Assembly (NCBI RefSeq): GCF_037381185.1
Contig: NZ_JARRQY010000018.1
Span: 21,213 to 85,212 of the forward strand
Direction: 5' to 3'
DNA: 64,000 nt
Source of the DNA: Acidihalobacter_A sp037381185
GTDB lineage: Bacteria; Pseudomonadota; Gammaproteobacteria; DSM-5130; Acidihalobacteraceae
Shown: positions 26,056 to 32,757 of the stretch, piece by piece
How positions within the stretch are numbered: the stretch's first letter is position 1
Layout: the number at the start of each line of letters is the position of its first letter
The notes under the pieces: generated by a model
What the model was told of the DNA's origin: nothing
What the model saw: only the letters and a program-made list of their open reading frames with translations
The model's database searches: none
Position numbers and translations under genes: made by a program

Positions 26056-26481
26056 TCAGCATTGTTCCCAGGGCAGGCCCTCGAAACGCCAGCCGGCCAC
26101 CGTGCCGCGGTGGTGTTCGGGGTCGAGCGGCCCCTCGAAGCCTCCTTCGACGTTGTAGACGCGTTGGAAACCCGCTCCGAGAAGCACTTCGCCGGCTTCG
26201 CGCGAGCGGCGGCCGCTGCGGCAAATGAGAATGATCGCCGGGCAGTCGCCGTTCTCGCATACAGCGCCGCCAAGCATGAGTTCGCGGGTCTGGGCGACGA
26301 AGCGCGGGTTGGGGACCCAGTCAGGCTCGTCCAGCCAGGCGATGTGCACGGCCCCGACCGGATGGCCGATCATCAGGTATTCCATGGAGGAGCGCACGTC
26401 GATCAGCACGCTCTGGGGCTCGGTGCGGGTCAGTTCGTGCGCTGCCTGGGGGCTCAGCGGCTGCGGCGCCGGCTTGTTCAT
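26056..26481 (-). CDS. Rhodanese-like sulfurtransferase domain protein
   Basis: The product has 141 residues and a single rhodanese domain. The loop with the active cysteine is IILICRSGRRS, and the fold's first signature is VLIDVRSSMEYLMIGH. Such enzymes move sulfane sulfur to thiol acceptors; the physiological acceptor is unknown. ATG at 26481 is used; the frame extends to 26520. It is part of a thiol-redox neighbourhood with trxC and the glutathionyl-hydroquinone reductase. Confidence 0.9.
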   Translation of the reverse strand: MNKPAPQPLSPQAAHELTRTEPQSVLIDVRSSMEYLMIGHPVGAVHIAWLDEPDWVPNPRFVAQTRELMLGGAVCENGDCPAIILICRSGRRSREAGEVLLGAGFQRVYNVEGGFEGPLDPEHHRGTVAGWRFEGLPWEQC

Positions 26482-26574
26482 GATCTTCTGTCCTGTCCTT
26501 GTTTCAGAAAAAGGCGGCATCCTGCGCGCCCGGCTTATACATATAGTTCATGAGGCCGCGGCGCGCGAACCGCA

Positions 26575-27552
26575 TCAGTCGTCCGCGTAGCGCTCGCTGG
26601 TGAAATCCTCGGCCGGCCCGAGCGGTACCAGGTCATGCGGGTTGAGTTCCGGATGACTGGTGTAATAGTGGTGCTTTATATGATCGAAGTGGACCGTTTC
26701 GGCTATTCCAGGGGTGCGGTACAGGCTGTTGGCATAGCTGCGCAGCCGTGGGTAGTCAATCAGACGCCGCAGATTGCACTTGAAGTGCGTGTGGTAGACG
26801 GCGTCGAAGCGTGCCAGCGTGGTGAACAGGCGCCAGTCCGCTTCCGTGGGCGTGTCCGTGAGTAGAAAACGGTTGTCGGCAAGCCGCTCTTCGAGTTGAT
26901 CGAGGGTCGCGAACAGGCGGGTGACCGCCCCGGCGTGAGCCGCCTGCGAGGAGGCGAAACCGGCGCGGTAGACGCCGTTGTTGACGTTTTCGTAGATTTC
27001 CGCGTTGAGCCCGTCGATGGCCTCGCGCAGCGGTTTCGGGTACAGGTCCACATCCGCACGTCCGTAGGCGTCGAAGGCGCTGTTGAGCATGCGGATGATT
27101 TCAGAGGACTCGTTGTTGACGATGGTTTCGCGTTCTCGGTCCCACAGTGCGGGTACCGTGACGATGCCGCTATAGTGCGGATCCGCGCGGGTGTACAGTT
27201 CGTGCATATGGGCCGAACCGTAGAGTTCGTCGCCGGTGGCGCCCGGGAAGTCGTCATCGAATGACCAGCCCTCGGGTCCCATATGCGGATGCACCACGGA
27301 CACCGAGATGATGTCCTGTAAGCCCTTGAGCGCCCGCACGATCAGCGTGCGGTGCGCCCAGGGGCAGGCATGGGAGACGTAGAGGTGGTAGCGCCCCGGC
27401 TCGGCGGCGAAGCCGGCTTCGCCGCTCGGTCCGGGGCGGCCATCCGCGGTTATCCAGTTGCGGAACTGCGAGTCCTTGCGCACGAACTCGCCTCCGCGGG
27501 TTTCATGCGCAAGCCAGTCTGTGCGCAGTTGTCCATCGATCAGCAAACTCAT
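26575..27552 (-). CDS. yqjG: Glutathionyl-hydroquinone reductase (YqjG/Ecm4 family)
   Basis: The product has 325 residues of the Xi-class glutathione transferases, which reductively remove glutathione from glutathionyl-hydroquinones. The catalytic cysteine is in SHACPWAHRTLIVRALKGL. The family sequences VPALWDRERETIVNNESSEI and DGLNAEIYENVNNGVYRAGF follow in order. A clear ribosome site (AAGGAGA) precedes ATG 27552. The DoxX gene lies 23 bases upstream on the same strand, a pairing common in proteobacteria (yqjF-yqjG), so both are probably one operon. Confidence 0.96.
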   Translation of the reverse strand: MSLLIDGQLRTDWLAHETRGGEFVRKDSQFRNWITADGRPGPSGEAGFAAEPGRYHLYVSHACPWAHRTLIVRALKGLQDIISVSVVHPHMGPEGWSFDDDFPGATGDELYGSAHMHELYTRADPHYSGIVTVPALWDRERETIVNNESSEIIRMLNSAFDAYGRADVDLYPKPLREAIDGLNAEIYENVNNGVYRAGFASSQAAHAGAVTRLFATLDQLEERLADNRFLLTDTPTEADWRLFTTLARFDAVYHTHFKCNLRRLIDYPRLRSYANSLYRTPGIAETVHFDHIKHHYYTSHPELNPHDLVPLGPAEDFTSERYADD

Positions 27553-27575
27553 GGCTCGTCTCCTTCAGGGTGGGG

Positions 27576-27953
27576 CTAGCGTCCGGCGCTGCCGTCGAGG
27601 CTGAAGCGGCCGGCACCCGCTGCCGCGAGTACGAACAGGCCGCCGGCGAAGGCCAGATCGCTCATCAGCAGGATTTTCTGCATGCCTTGGCCCACTTGGT
27701 GGTGGAAGATGATGGCGGCCAATACGCTGAAGATGCCCAGTGCCAGCGCGGCCCAGCGCGTCTGCCAGCCGACCAGCAGGGCGATGCCGCCGCCGAGTTC
27801 GAGCAGAATGACCAGCGGCAGGAGGATGCCGGGCACGCCGTAGGCGGCCATGTAGTGGGCGGTGCCGGCGTAGCCGACGATCTTGCCGTAGCCGGCGATG
27901 ATGAAAATCTGGGACAGCAGGATGCGTCCGATCAGAAACGCGGCGTCACGCAT
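27576..27953 (-). CDS. DoxX-family membrane protein
   Basis: The product has 125 residues with four hydrophobic segments and the DoxX/YqjF pattern (RILLSQIFIIAGYGKI, LELGGGIALLVGWQTRWAAL). YqjF-like proteins accompany glutathionyl-hydroquinone reductases and are thought to support redox or detoxification reactions of quinones at the membrane. ATG 27953 is chosen; upstream codons in frame look non-coding. First gene of a two-gene operon. Confidence 0.9.
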   Translation of the reverse strand: MRDAAFLIGRILLSQIFIIAGYGKIVGYAGTAHYMAAYGVPGILLPLVILLELGGGIALLVGWQTRWAALALGIFSVLAAIIFHHQVGQGMQKILLMSDLAFAGGLFVLAAAGAGRFSLDGSAGR

Positions 27954-28081
27954 GTTTTTCTCCGATGATGGTGGTTGGCGCATGCGGAATTCGTCCGCAC
28001 GAAGGCCATTGTCGGAGCTTGCGGGATGAGGTGTGGCGAAAAGATCTGAGAGAGACGTTCGAGAGCTTTGTACAAGTGAGT

Positions 28082-28107
28082 CCGCGAGCGGCGGCCGCCG
28101 CTCGCGG
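28082..28107. repeat. Perfect 26-base GC palindrome downstream of ectC
   Basis: The 26 bases equal their own reverse complement (arm CCGCGAGCGGCGG) and begin 22 bases after the ectC stop codon. As RNA it would form a 13-pair stem with almost no loop. No T run follows on the minus strand, so it is not a canonical intrinsic terminator. It may mark the 3' end of the ectoine transcript or protect it from exonucleases. Confidence 0.6.
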
Positions 28108-28128
28108 GCAATCGGTCCGGCGGGCTGC

Positions 28129-28536
28129 TCAGGCCGTCGCTGCGGCGTCGTCTTCCTGCATGAGCGGGTAGACGCCGTTCTCGTCGTGCACTTCGCGCCC
28201 GGTCAGCGGCGGATCGAACACGCACAGGCACTCGAAGTCGGTGACCGCGTGCAGGTTGTGTTCCTCGTGTCCGTCCAGCGTGTAGAGGGTGCCGGGTTTG
28301 ATCGTGTAGGTCTTGCCGCTGGCGAGGCATTCGATCCTGGCTTCGCCGGACAGGCAGTAAACCGCCTCGATGTGGTTCTGGTACCAGATGTGCGTCACCG
28401 TACCGGCGTAGAGCACGGTGTGGTTGAGCGAGAAGCCGACGCCGTCGCGCGCAATCAGCATGCGGTTGCTTTCGAAGGTGTCGGTGCGCACGGAGTTTTC
28501 GCCGGCTTTCACTTCGTCGAGGGTTCTGACGATCAT
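28129..28536 (-). CDS. ectC: L-ectoine synthase
   Basis: The product has 135 residues and catalyses the ring closure of N-acetyl-diaminobutyrate to ectoine, the last step of synthesis of this compatible solute. It is a cupin-fold enzyme. The conserved iron-binding and active-site region is visible in THIWYQNHIEAVYCLSGEA, followed by TLYTLDGHEEHNLHAV. AAGGAA precedes ATG 28536. It is the last gene of the ectR-ectA-ectB-ectC operon. No hydroxylase gene ectD follows. Confidence 0.97.
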   Translation of the reverse strand: MIVRTLDEVKAGENSVRTDTFESNRMLIARDGVGFSLNHTVLYAGTVTHIWYQNHIEAVYCLSGEARIECLASGKTYTIKPGTLYTLDGHEEHNLHAVTDFECLCVFDPPLTGREVHDENGVYPLMQEDDAAATA

Positions 28537-28578
28537 TCGTAGGTTCCTTCCTTGCGTGATTTTGAGGGGACGTGCCGT

Positions 28579-29865
28579 TCAGACGGCGATGTCGAGCGTG
28601 TCGCCGTCCTGGGCACGGCCGAGAACGGCCTCGGCGCTGCCGGCGATCAGGTCCAGGCCTTCGTGCAGTTCCTCGTCGCTGATGGTCAGCGCCGGCATGT
28701 ATTTGGAGACTTCGTCGTCCGGGCCGGCGGTCTCGTGGATCAGACCGCGGGCGAAGGCCGCCTCGGACAGTGCGCGCGGCAGGTCGTGATCGCGGCACAC
28801 CAGCCCCTGCATCATGCCGCGGCCGCGCACCTCGACGAACGCCTCGGGGTAGCAGCGGGCGATCTCTTCCAGGCGGTCGCGCAGGATGCGCGACTTGCGC
28901 TGGATCTCCGCGGCGAACTCGTCGTTCTCCCAGAAGCCCAGCGCCGCGGTGGCGGTCACGAAGGCGTGGTTGTTGCCGCGGAAGGTGCCGTTGTGTTCGC
29001 CGGGCTCCCACTGATCGTGTTCGGGCTTGATCAGGGTCAGGGCGAGCGGCAGGCCGTAGCCGCTGAGCGATTTGGACAGGCAGACGATGTCGGGCGAAAT
29101 GCCCGCTTCCTCGAAGCTGAAGAAGCTGCCGGTACGCCCGCAGCCGGCCTGGATATCGTCCACGATGAGCAGGATGTCGTGGCGGCGGCACAGCGCCTCC
29201 AGGCCCTGCAGCCATTCGGTGGAGGCGACGTTGATGCCGCCCTCGGCCTGCACGGTTTCGACGATCACCGCGGCCGGCTTGTCCATGCCGCTGCCGTTGT
29301 CGCACAGCAGGCGATCCATGTACTCCAGCGTGTCGGTGTCGTCGCCGAAGTAGTTATAGAACGGCATGGTGTCGCCCAGCGTGAGCGTTACGCCGGCACC
29401 GCTGCGCTTGAAGGCGTTGCCGGTGACGGCGAGCGAACCCAGCGTCATGCCGTGGAAGGCGTTGGTGAAGGACACGATCTTCTCGCGCCCAGTGACCTTG
29501 CGCGCCAGCTTGAGCGCGGCTTCGACGGCGTTGGTGCCGGTCGGCCCCGGGAACTGCAGACGGTAGTCCATGCCGCGCGGTTCGAGGATCACCTCGTGGA
29601 AGCGCTGCATGAACTCGGATTTGGCGCGGGTGGCCAGGTCCAGGCCGTGGGTGATGCCGTCGCGCTCGATGTAGTCGAGCAGATGCGTCTTGATGCGCGG
29701 GTGGTTGTGGCCGTAGTTCAGTGCGCCGGCGCCGGCGAAGAAGTCCAGATAGCGGCGACCTTCGACGTCGTACAGGCAGGCGCCCTCGGCGCGGTCGAAG
29801 ACGACGGGAAAATTGCGGACGTAGCCGCGAACTTCGGATTCGTGACGGTCGATGACGTTCATCAT
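28579..29865 (-). CDS. ectB: L-2,4-diaminobutyrate transaminase
   Basis: The product has 428 residues, a PLP-dependent class-III aminotransferase that makes diaminobutyrate from aspartate semialdehyde and glutamate. Diagnostic segments are YLDFFAGAGALNYGHNHP, the pyruvate-like VTGREKIVSFTNAFHGMTLGS, LIVDDIQAGCGRTGSFFSFE with the aspartate that contacts the cofactor, and SKSLSGYGLPLAL with the PLP lysine. AGGAGA precedes ATG 29865. Central gene of the ectoine operon. Confidence 0.97.
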   Translation of the reverse strand: MMNVIDRHESEVRGYVRNFPVVFDRAEGACLYDVEGRRYLDFFAGAGALNYGHNHPRIKTHLLDYIERDGITHGLDLATRAKSEFMQRFHEVILEPRGMDYRLQFPGPTGTNAVEAALKLARKVTGREKIVSFTNAFHGMTLGSLAVTGNAFKRSGAGVTLTLGDTMPFYNYFGDDTDTLEYMDRLLCDNGSGMDKPAAVIVETVQAEGGINVASTEWLQGLEALCRRHDILLIVDDIQAGCGRTGSFFSFEEAGISPDIVCLSKSLSGYGLPLALTLIKPEHDQWEPGEHNGTFRGNNHAFVTATAALGFWENDEFAAEIQRKSRILRDRLEEIARCYPEAFVEVRGRGMMQGLVCRDHDLPRALSEAAFARGLIHETAGPDDEVSKYMPALTISDEELHEGLDLIAGSAEAVLGRAQDGDTLDIAV

Positions 29866-29934
29866 GATGCTATGTCTCCTTGGCCTATGCGTTAGGTGTG
29901 TGCCTGGACGGGGCCCAGGCAGGAGCGGAGGGGA

Positions 29935-30474
29935 TCAGGACAGGCGCGGCCGCAGTTCTGGGCGGTCGGCGGGCAGCGCGCGGCCGGGGCGGTCGCGCAG
30001 CAGATATTCGGAGAACGGCCCGATGCGCAGCACGGGTTCGTCCTCATGGGAGTCGGGAAACAGCGGCGAGGCGAAGCCCGCTGCCTCGCGCAGCGGCGCA
30101 CGGAGTTCGCGCGCCAGCGAGCCGAACAGTGCGCGCGAGGCGCGGTTGGAGGGGCTGACGGTCGCCTCTATGGCGTGCAGGTCGTCGTGCCGCGTCAGCA
30201 CCGCACGCAGCAGACGCTTGCCGATGCCTCGGCCACGCGCCGCGGAGCCGACGCCGACCTGCCATACGAACCAGGTGTCGGGTTTGTCCGGCAGACGGTA
30301 GCCTGTGACGAAGCCGAGCAGCTTGCCGTCTTCCTCGGCCACCGCGCAGGTGTCGGAGAAGTGGGTGCACAGCAGCAGGTACACGTAGGCGGAGTTGCAG
30401 TCCAGCACGCCGGAGCTTTCGACCAGCCGCCAGATGCGGGCGCCGTCCTCGGCGCAGGGGCGTCGAATCTTCAT
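29935..30474 (-). CDS. ectA: L-2,4-diaminobutyrate N-gamma-acetyltransferase
   Basis: The product is a 179-residue GNAT-fold acetyltransferase that converts diaminobutyrate to N-gamma-acetyl-diaminobutyrate. The acetyl-CoA loop reads VGVGSAARGRGIGKRLL. DGARIWRLVESSGVLDCNSAY and TWFVWQVGVG are family signatures. Its ATG overlaps the ectR stop codon by four bases, so translation is coupled to the regulator. Confidence 0.96.
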   Translation of the reverse strand: MKIRRPCAEDGARIWRLVESSGVLDCNSAYVYLLLCTHFSDTCAVAEEDGKLLGFVTGYRLPDKPDTWFVWQVGVGSAARGRGIGKRLLRAVLTRHDDLHAIEATVSPSNRASRALFGSLARELRAPLREAAGFASPLFPDSHEDEPVLRIGPFSEYLLRDRPGRALPADRPELRPRLS

Positions 30475-31019
30475 GCCGAGTTGATGTCCTTGGTGTGGGC
30501 CGATAGCGGCACGACCGAGGTGCCAGCTTCCTGGGGTGATTCCGTGAGCGGCGCGCCGCTGAGTACCGGCGCGACGTCCAGATCGGCGGCGTCCATCATG
30601 GAGGCGACGCGCTGCAGCGAGGAGAGCAGCAGATTGCGCTCCCAGTCCTCCAGCGCTTCCAGGCGTTTGGCGAAGCGCTCCTGCAGCAGCGGGGGGGCGG
30701 TCAGGAAACTTTCCAGCGCCTTGTCGGTCGGCTTGACGAACACGCGGCGCTTGTCGTTGACCGAGCGGACCTTTTCGACCAGTCCGCGGCGCTGCAGACG
30801 CTGAATGATCTCCGTTGCTGTCGCCTGACCGATGTTCACGCGTCGCGCGAGGTCGCCAACGGTGAGTTCTCCGGCCGCCATGAGCTGCTTGAGGATGAGC
30901 AGTTGCGGGCTGGTCAGGCCGTGGGTACGGATCAGGCTGCGCGAGTGCGTATCGACCGCATGCATGATGCGGCGCAGGGCGATCATGATGTCGTCGCTGA
31001 TGTCTTGTGTGTTATTCAT
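30471..31019 (-). CDS. ectR: EctR, MarR-family regulator of ectoine synthesis
   Basis: The product is a 182-residue MarR-type winged-helix protein (DNA-binding region LTVGDLARRVNIGQATATEII; wing with KVRSVNDKRRVFVK). MarR proteins fused by position to ectA are the EctR repressors known from halotolerant methylotrophs. Here it is the first gene of the ectABC operon on the same strand and overlaps ectA by four bases, so it controls its own level together with the enzymes. No ribosome-binding site precedes ATG 31019 and the likely promoter ends only about eight bases upstream, suggesting a leaderless transcript. Confidence 0.93.
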   Translation of the reverse strand: MNNTQDISDDIMIALRRIMHAVDTHSRSLIRTHGLTSPQLLILKQLMAAGELTVGDLARRVNIGQATATEIIQRLQRRGLVEKVRSVNDKRRVFVKPTDKALESFLTAPPLLQERFAKRLEALEDWERNLLLSSLQRVASMMDAADLDVAPVLSGAPLTESPQEAGTSVVPLSAHTKDINSA

Positions 31020-31027
31020 GGGTCGAT

Positions 31028-31056
31028 AAAGTATCGTACACGAAATGATTTGTCAA
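31028..31056 (-). promoter_or_regulatory. Probable ectR-ectABC promoter with overlapping operator
   Basis: On the minus strand a perfect -35 box TTGACA (31051-31056) is followed after 17 bases by TACTTT (31028-31033). The spacer contains the inverted repeat TTTCGT-GT-ACGATA (31032-31045, five of six positions matching), a good place for EctR to block RNA polymerase. The predicted start point falls next to the ectR ATG at 31019. Promoter strength and EctR binding are inferred. Confidence 0.6.
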
Positions 31057-31238
31057 AAATGGTGCGCCCGCTCAGTCATGGTGCTGTTTTGTAACTTTAT
31101 ATAAATAAAATGAAATATCGCCATTTCTGGCGGTTCGAATGAGGCGTTCGGATATGGCGAAAGATTTTTTGGTTCTTGAAATGATTCGTTTACGAAGTTT
31201 TTGTAAAGGGGCAGATGAAGCCCTGCTCCTGGCTCGTT

Positions 31239-31535
31239 TCAATGGGGCCTGTGTAGCAGGGGCGTGTCGCCGCGATCGAGCATGCGCCGAATGAAGGCGG
31301 GATGGCCGGGCTCGCGGTGCTCAGGATCGTCGGCGCAGACCGATGGAACATGCGCGGCGCCGGCGAACAGGACTTCGGGTTCCATCAGGTCGAACTTGGA
31401 ATCGTGCAGCTCGCTCGTGGTGGGTGCATCCTGTCCGTAGACGTCCCAGAACATGCGGGGATGCCACATGTGGTTGCGCACGTCTGGGTTCTGGAAGAGG
31501 TCGATGCAGCGCCGATTAAGCTCTTGCTCATTCAC
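31239..31535 (-). CDS. Hypothetical protein, 98 residues
   Basis: GTG 31535 is preceded by a strong ribosome-binding sequence AGGAGGTGA, which argues that this frame is translated. The product is soluble, acidic and rich in proline, histidine and aspartate (FWDVYGQDAPTTSELHDSKF; DDPEHREPGHPAFIRRML), without signal or membrane segment. I do not recognise a family. It lies upstream of the ectoine operon on the same strand, separated by an AT-rich 219-base gap, so it is probably a separate unit. Confidence 0.65.
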   Translation of the reverse strand: MNEQELNRRCIDLFQNPDVRNHMWHPRMFWDVYGQDAPTTSELHDSKFDLMEPEVLFAGAAHVPSVCADDPEHREPGHPAFIRRMLDRGDTPLLHRPH

Positions 31536-31624
31536 GGGTCACCTCCTGGCGGTGGTGTGAATGTGTCTGGTGAGCTGGCGGCAATGAGGATGGTGAGCCG
31601 GGGCCGACTCACCGGGTAAGTTCA

Positions 31625-31849
31625 GGGTCTGTTCAGACTATTGTGCGATGCGCTGCCGGGGCGGATTTTCGTGGTCCGTAAAGCACCGCGAACCGTGAAA
31701 ATCTGTTCCGGCCCTACGGGTTGTGTCCGGTTGACCGCCACCCGGCGTCGCTCGGCGTTCATTTGGGATGACCAAACTTCTCTTCTCGCGCCTTGGTTGG
31801 AGGTCAACCGGGCGCAACAGTGCACCGTTCAATAGGCTGAACAGACCCC
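31625..31849. mobile_element. MITE-like element of 225 bases, copy 2
   Basis: The ends are near-perfect inverted repeats: left GGGTCTGTTCAGACTATTG (31625-31643), right end read on the other strand GGGTCTGTTCAGCCTATTG (one mismatch), with similarity continuing a little further inward. No transposase is encoded between them. The right end is closely related to that of the shorter element at 23361-23422, so the two form a family, presumably mobilised by a transposase elsewhere. No clear target duplication was found. Confidence 0.65.
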
Positions 31850-31902
31850 AGAACCTGTTGCGGAATTGGGTGCGTGCGCATGAGTGGAATTCCGGCGGCC
31901 TG

Positions 31903-32757
31903 TTAAACCGTGTCGATCCGCGTTACTTCCACAGCGACTTCGGGGGCGGCTTTCCCTCCGCCGTAGACGATCCCCTTTAGAGGGGGGCAATCGGAGTAGC
32001 GCCTGCCCCAGGCCAGCGTGATGTGGCCGCCGCGGGCGACGGTGGCGTTGGTCGGATCGAAATCCAGCCAGCGTCCGTCGGTGTCACGTACCGCGGCCCA
32101 TGCGTGGGAGGCACCGATCGCCGACTGGCCGCCGATGATGGGTTCGACGTAACCGCTGACGTAGCGCGCCGGCAGGCCCAGCGTGCGCAGGCAGCCTATG
32201 GCGATGCCGGCGAAGTCCTGGCATACACCACGGCGGTTGTCGAGCACGGTCTGCAGCGGCGTGGTGACGCTGGTGGAACCGCTGACGTAGGCGAAATCCT
32301 GGTGGATGCGTTTGCCGAGTTCGAGCACGGCTTCGCCCAGGGGACGGCCGGCCGGAAAGCTCGGCAGGGCGTAGTCGCGTAGCCTATCCAGCAGGGCCGG
32401 TGCATGCTCGGACAGCGTGAATTCGCAGCCCTCCACGTCGGCGGGGGCGGATTTCGCCTGTTCCCAGGGACCCCGGCCGGCGGTCTTCGTCCAGTCGTAT
32501 TCGCTGCAGGCGACGGTGGCGCTGCTGATCACGGAAAAGTCTTCGTGAGGGGCGAGGTGTTCGATGAAACAGTAGGCGTTGCCGTAGACGTCTGTATGCC
32601 AGAGGAGTTCATCGGCTTCCGGTTGGCATTCGAGCGTGAAGTTCCGCAAGGTCTGGTCACGATGTTCGCGCGGTTTGAGCCAGGCTAGGTGCAGCGCCCG
32701 CTCGGCTGGATTCGGGTAGCGGTAGCGGGTGCGGTGGATGATCTGCCAGTCGGTCAT
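31903..32757 (-). CDS. Transglutaminase-like protein of the ATP-grasp/alpha-E locus
   Basis: The product has 284 residues: an N-terminal bacterial transglutaminase-like beta domain (IIHRTRYRYPNPAERALHLAWLKP) and a catalytic core with C179 (RRGVCQDFAGIA), H218 (ASHAWAAV) and D234 (LDFDPTN). It is the last gene of a three-gene minus-strand operon; its ATG overlaps the stop of the ATP-grasp/alpha-E fusion by four bases. Comparative genomics has linked this trio of families to an uncharacterised peptide-forming or protein-tagging pathway; the transglutaminase may cleave or transfer the peptide. Confidence 0.92.
   Translation of the reverse strand: MTDWQIIHRTRYRYPNPAERALHLAWLKPREHRDQTLRNFTLECQPEADELLWHTDVYGNAYCFIEHLAPHEDFSVISSATVACSEYDWTKTAGRGPWEQAKSAPADVEGCEFTLSEHAPALLDRLRDYALPSFPAGRPLGEAVLELGKRIHQDFAYVSGSTSVTTPLQTVLDNRRGVCQDFAGIAIGCLRTLGLPARYVSGYVEPIIGGQSAIGASHAWAAVRDTDGRWLDFDPTNATVARGGHITLAWGRRYSDCPPLKGIVYGGGKAAPEVAVEVTRIDTV

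Noticed and set aside
28082..28107. 26-base palindrome read as an EctR operator
   Set aside because: It is downstream of the operon, GC-only and unlike the AT-rich dyad in the promoter.
28552..29895. 447-codon plus-strand frame opposite ectB
   Set aside because: Shadow frame; ectB on the other strand has every family motif and a ribosome site.
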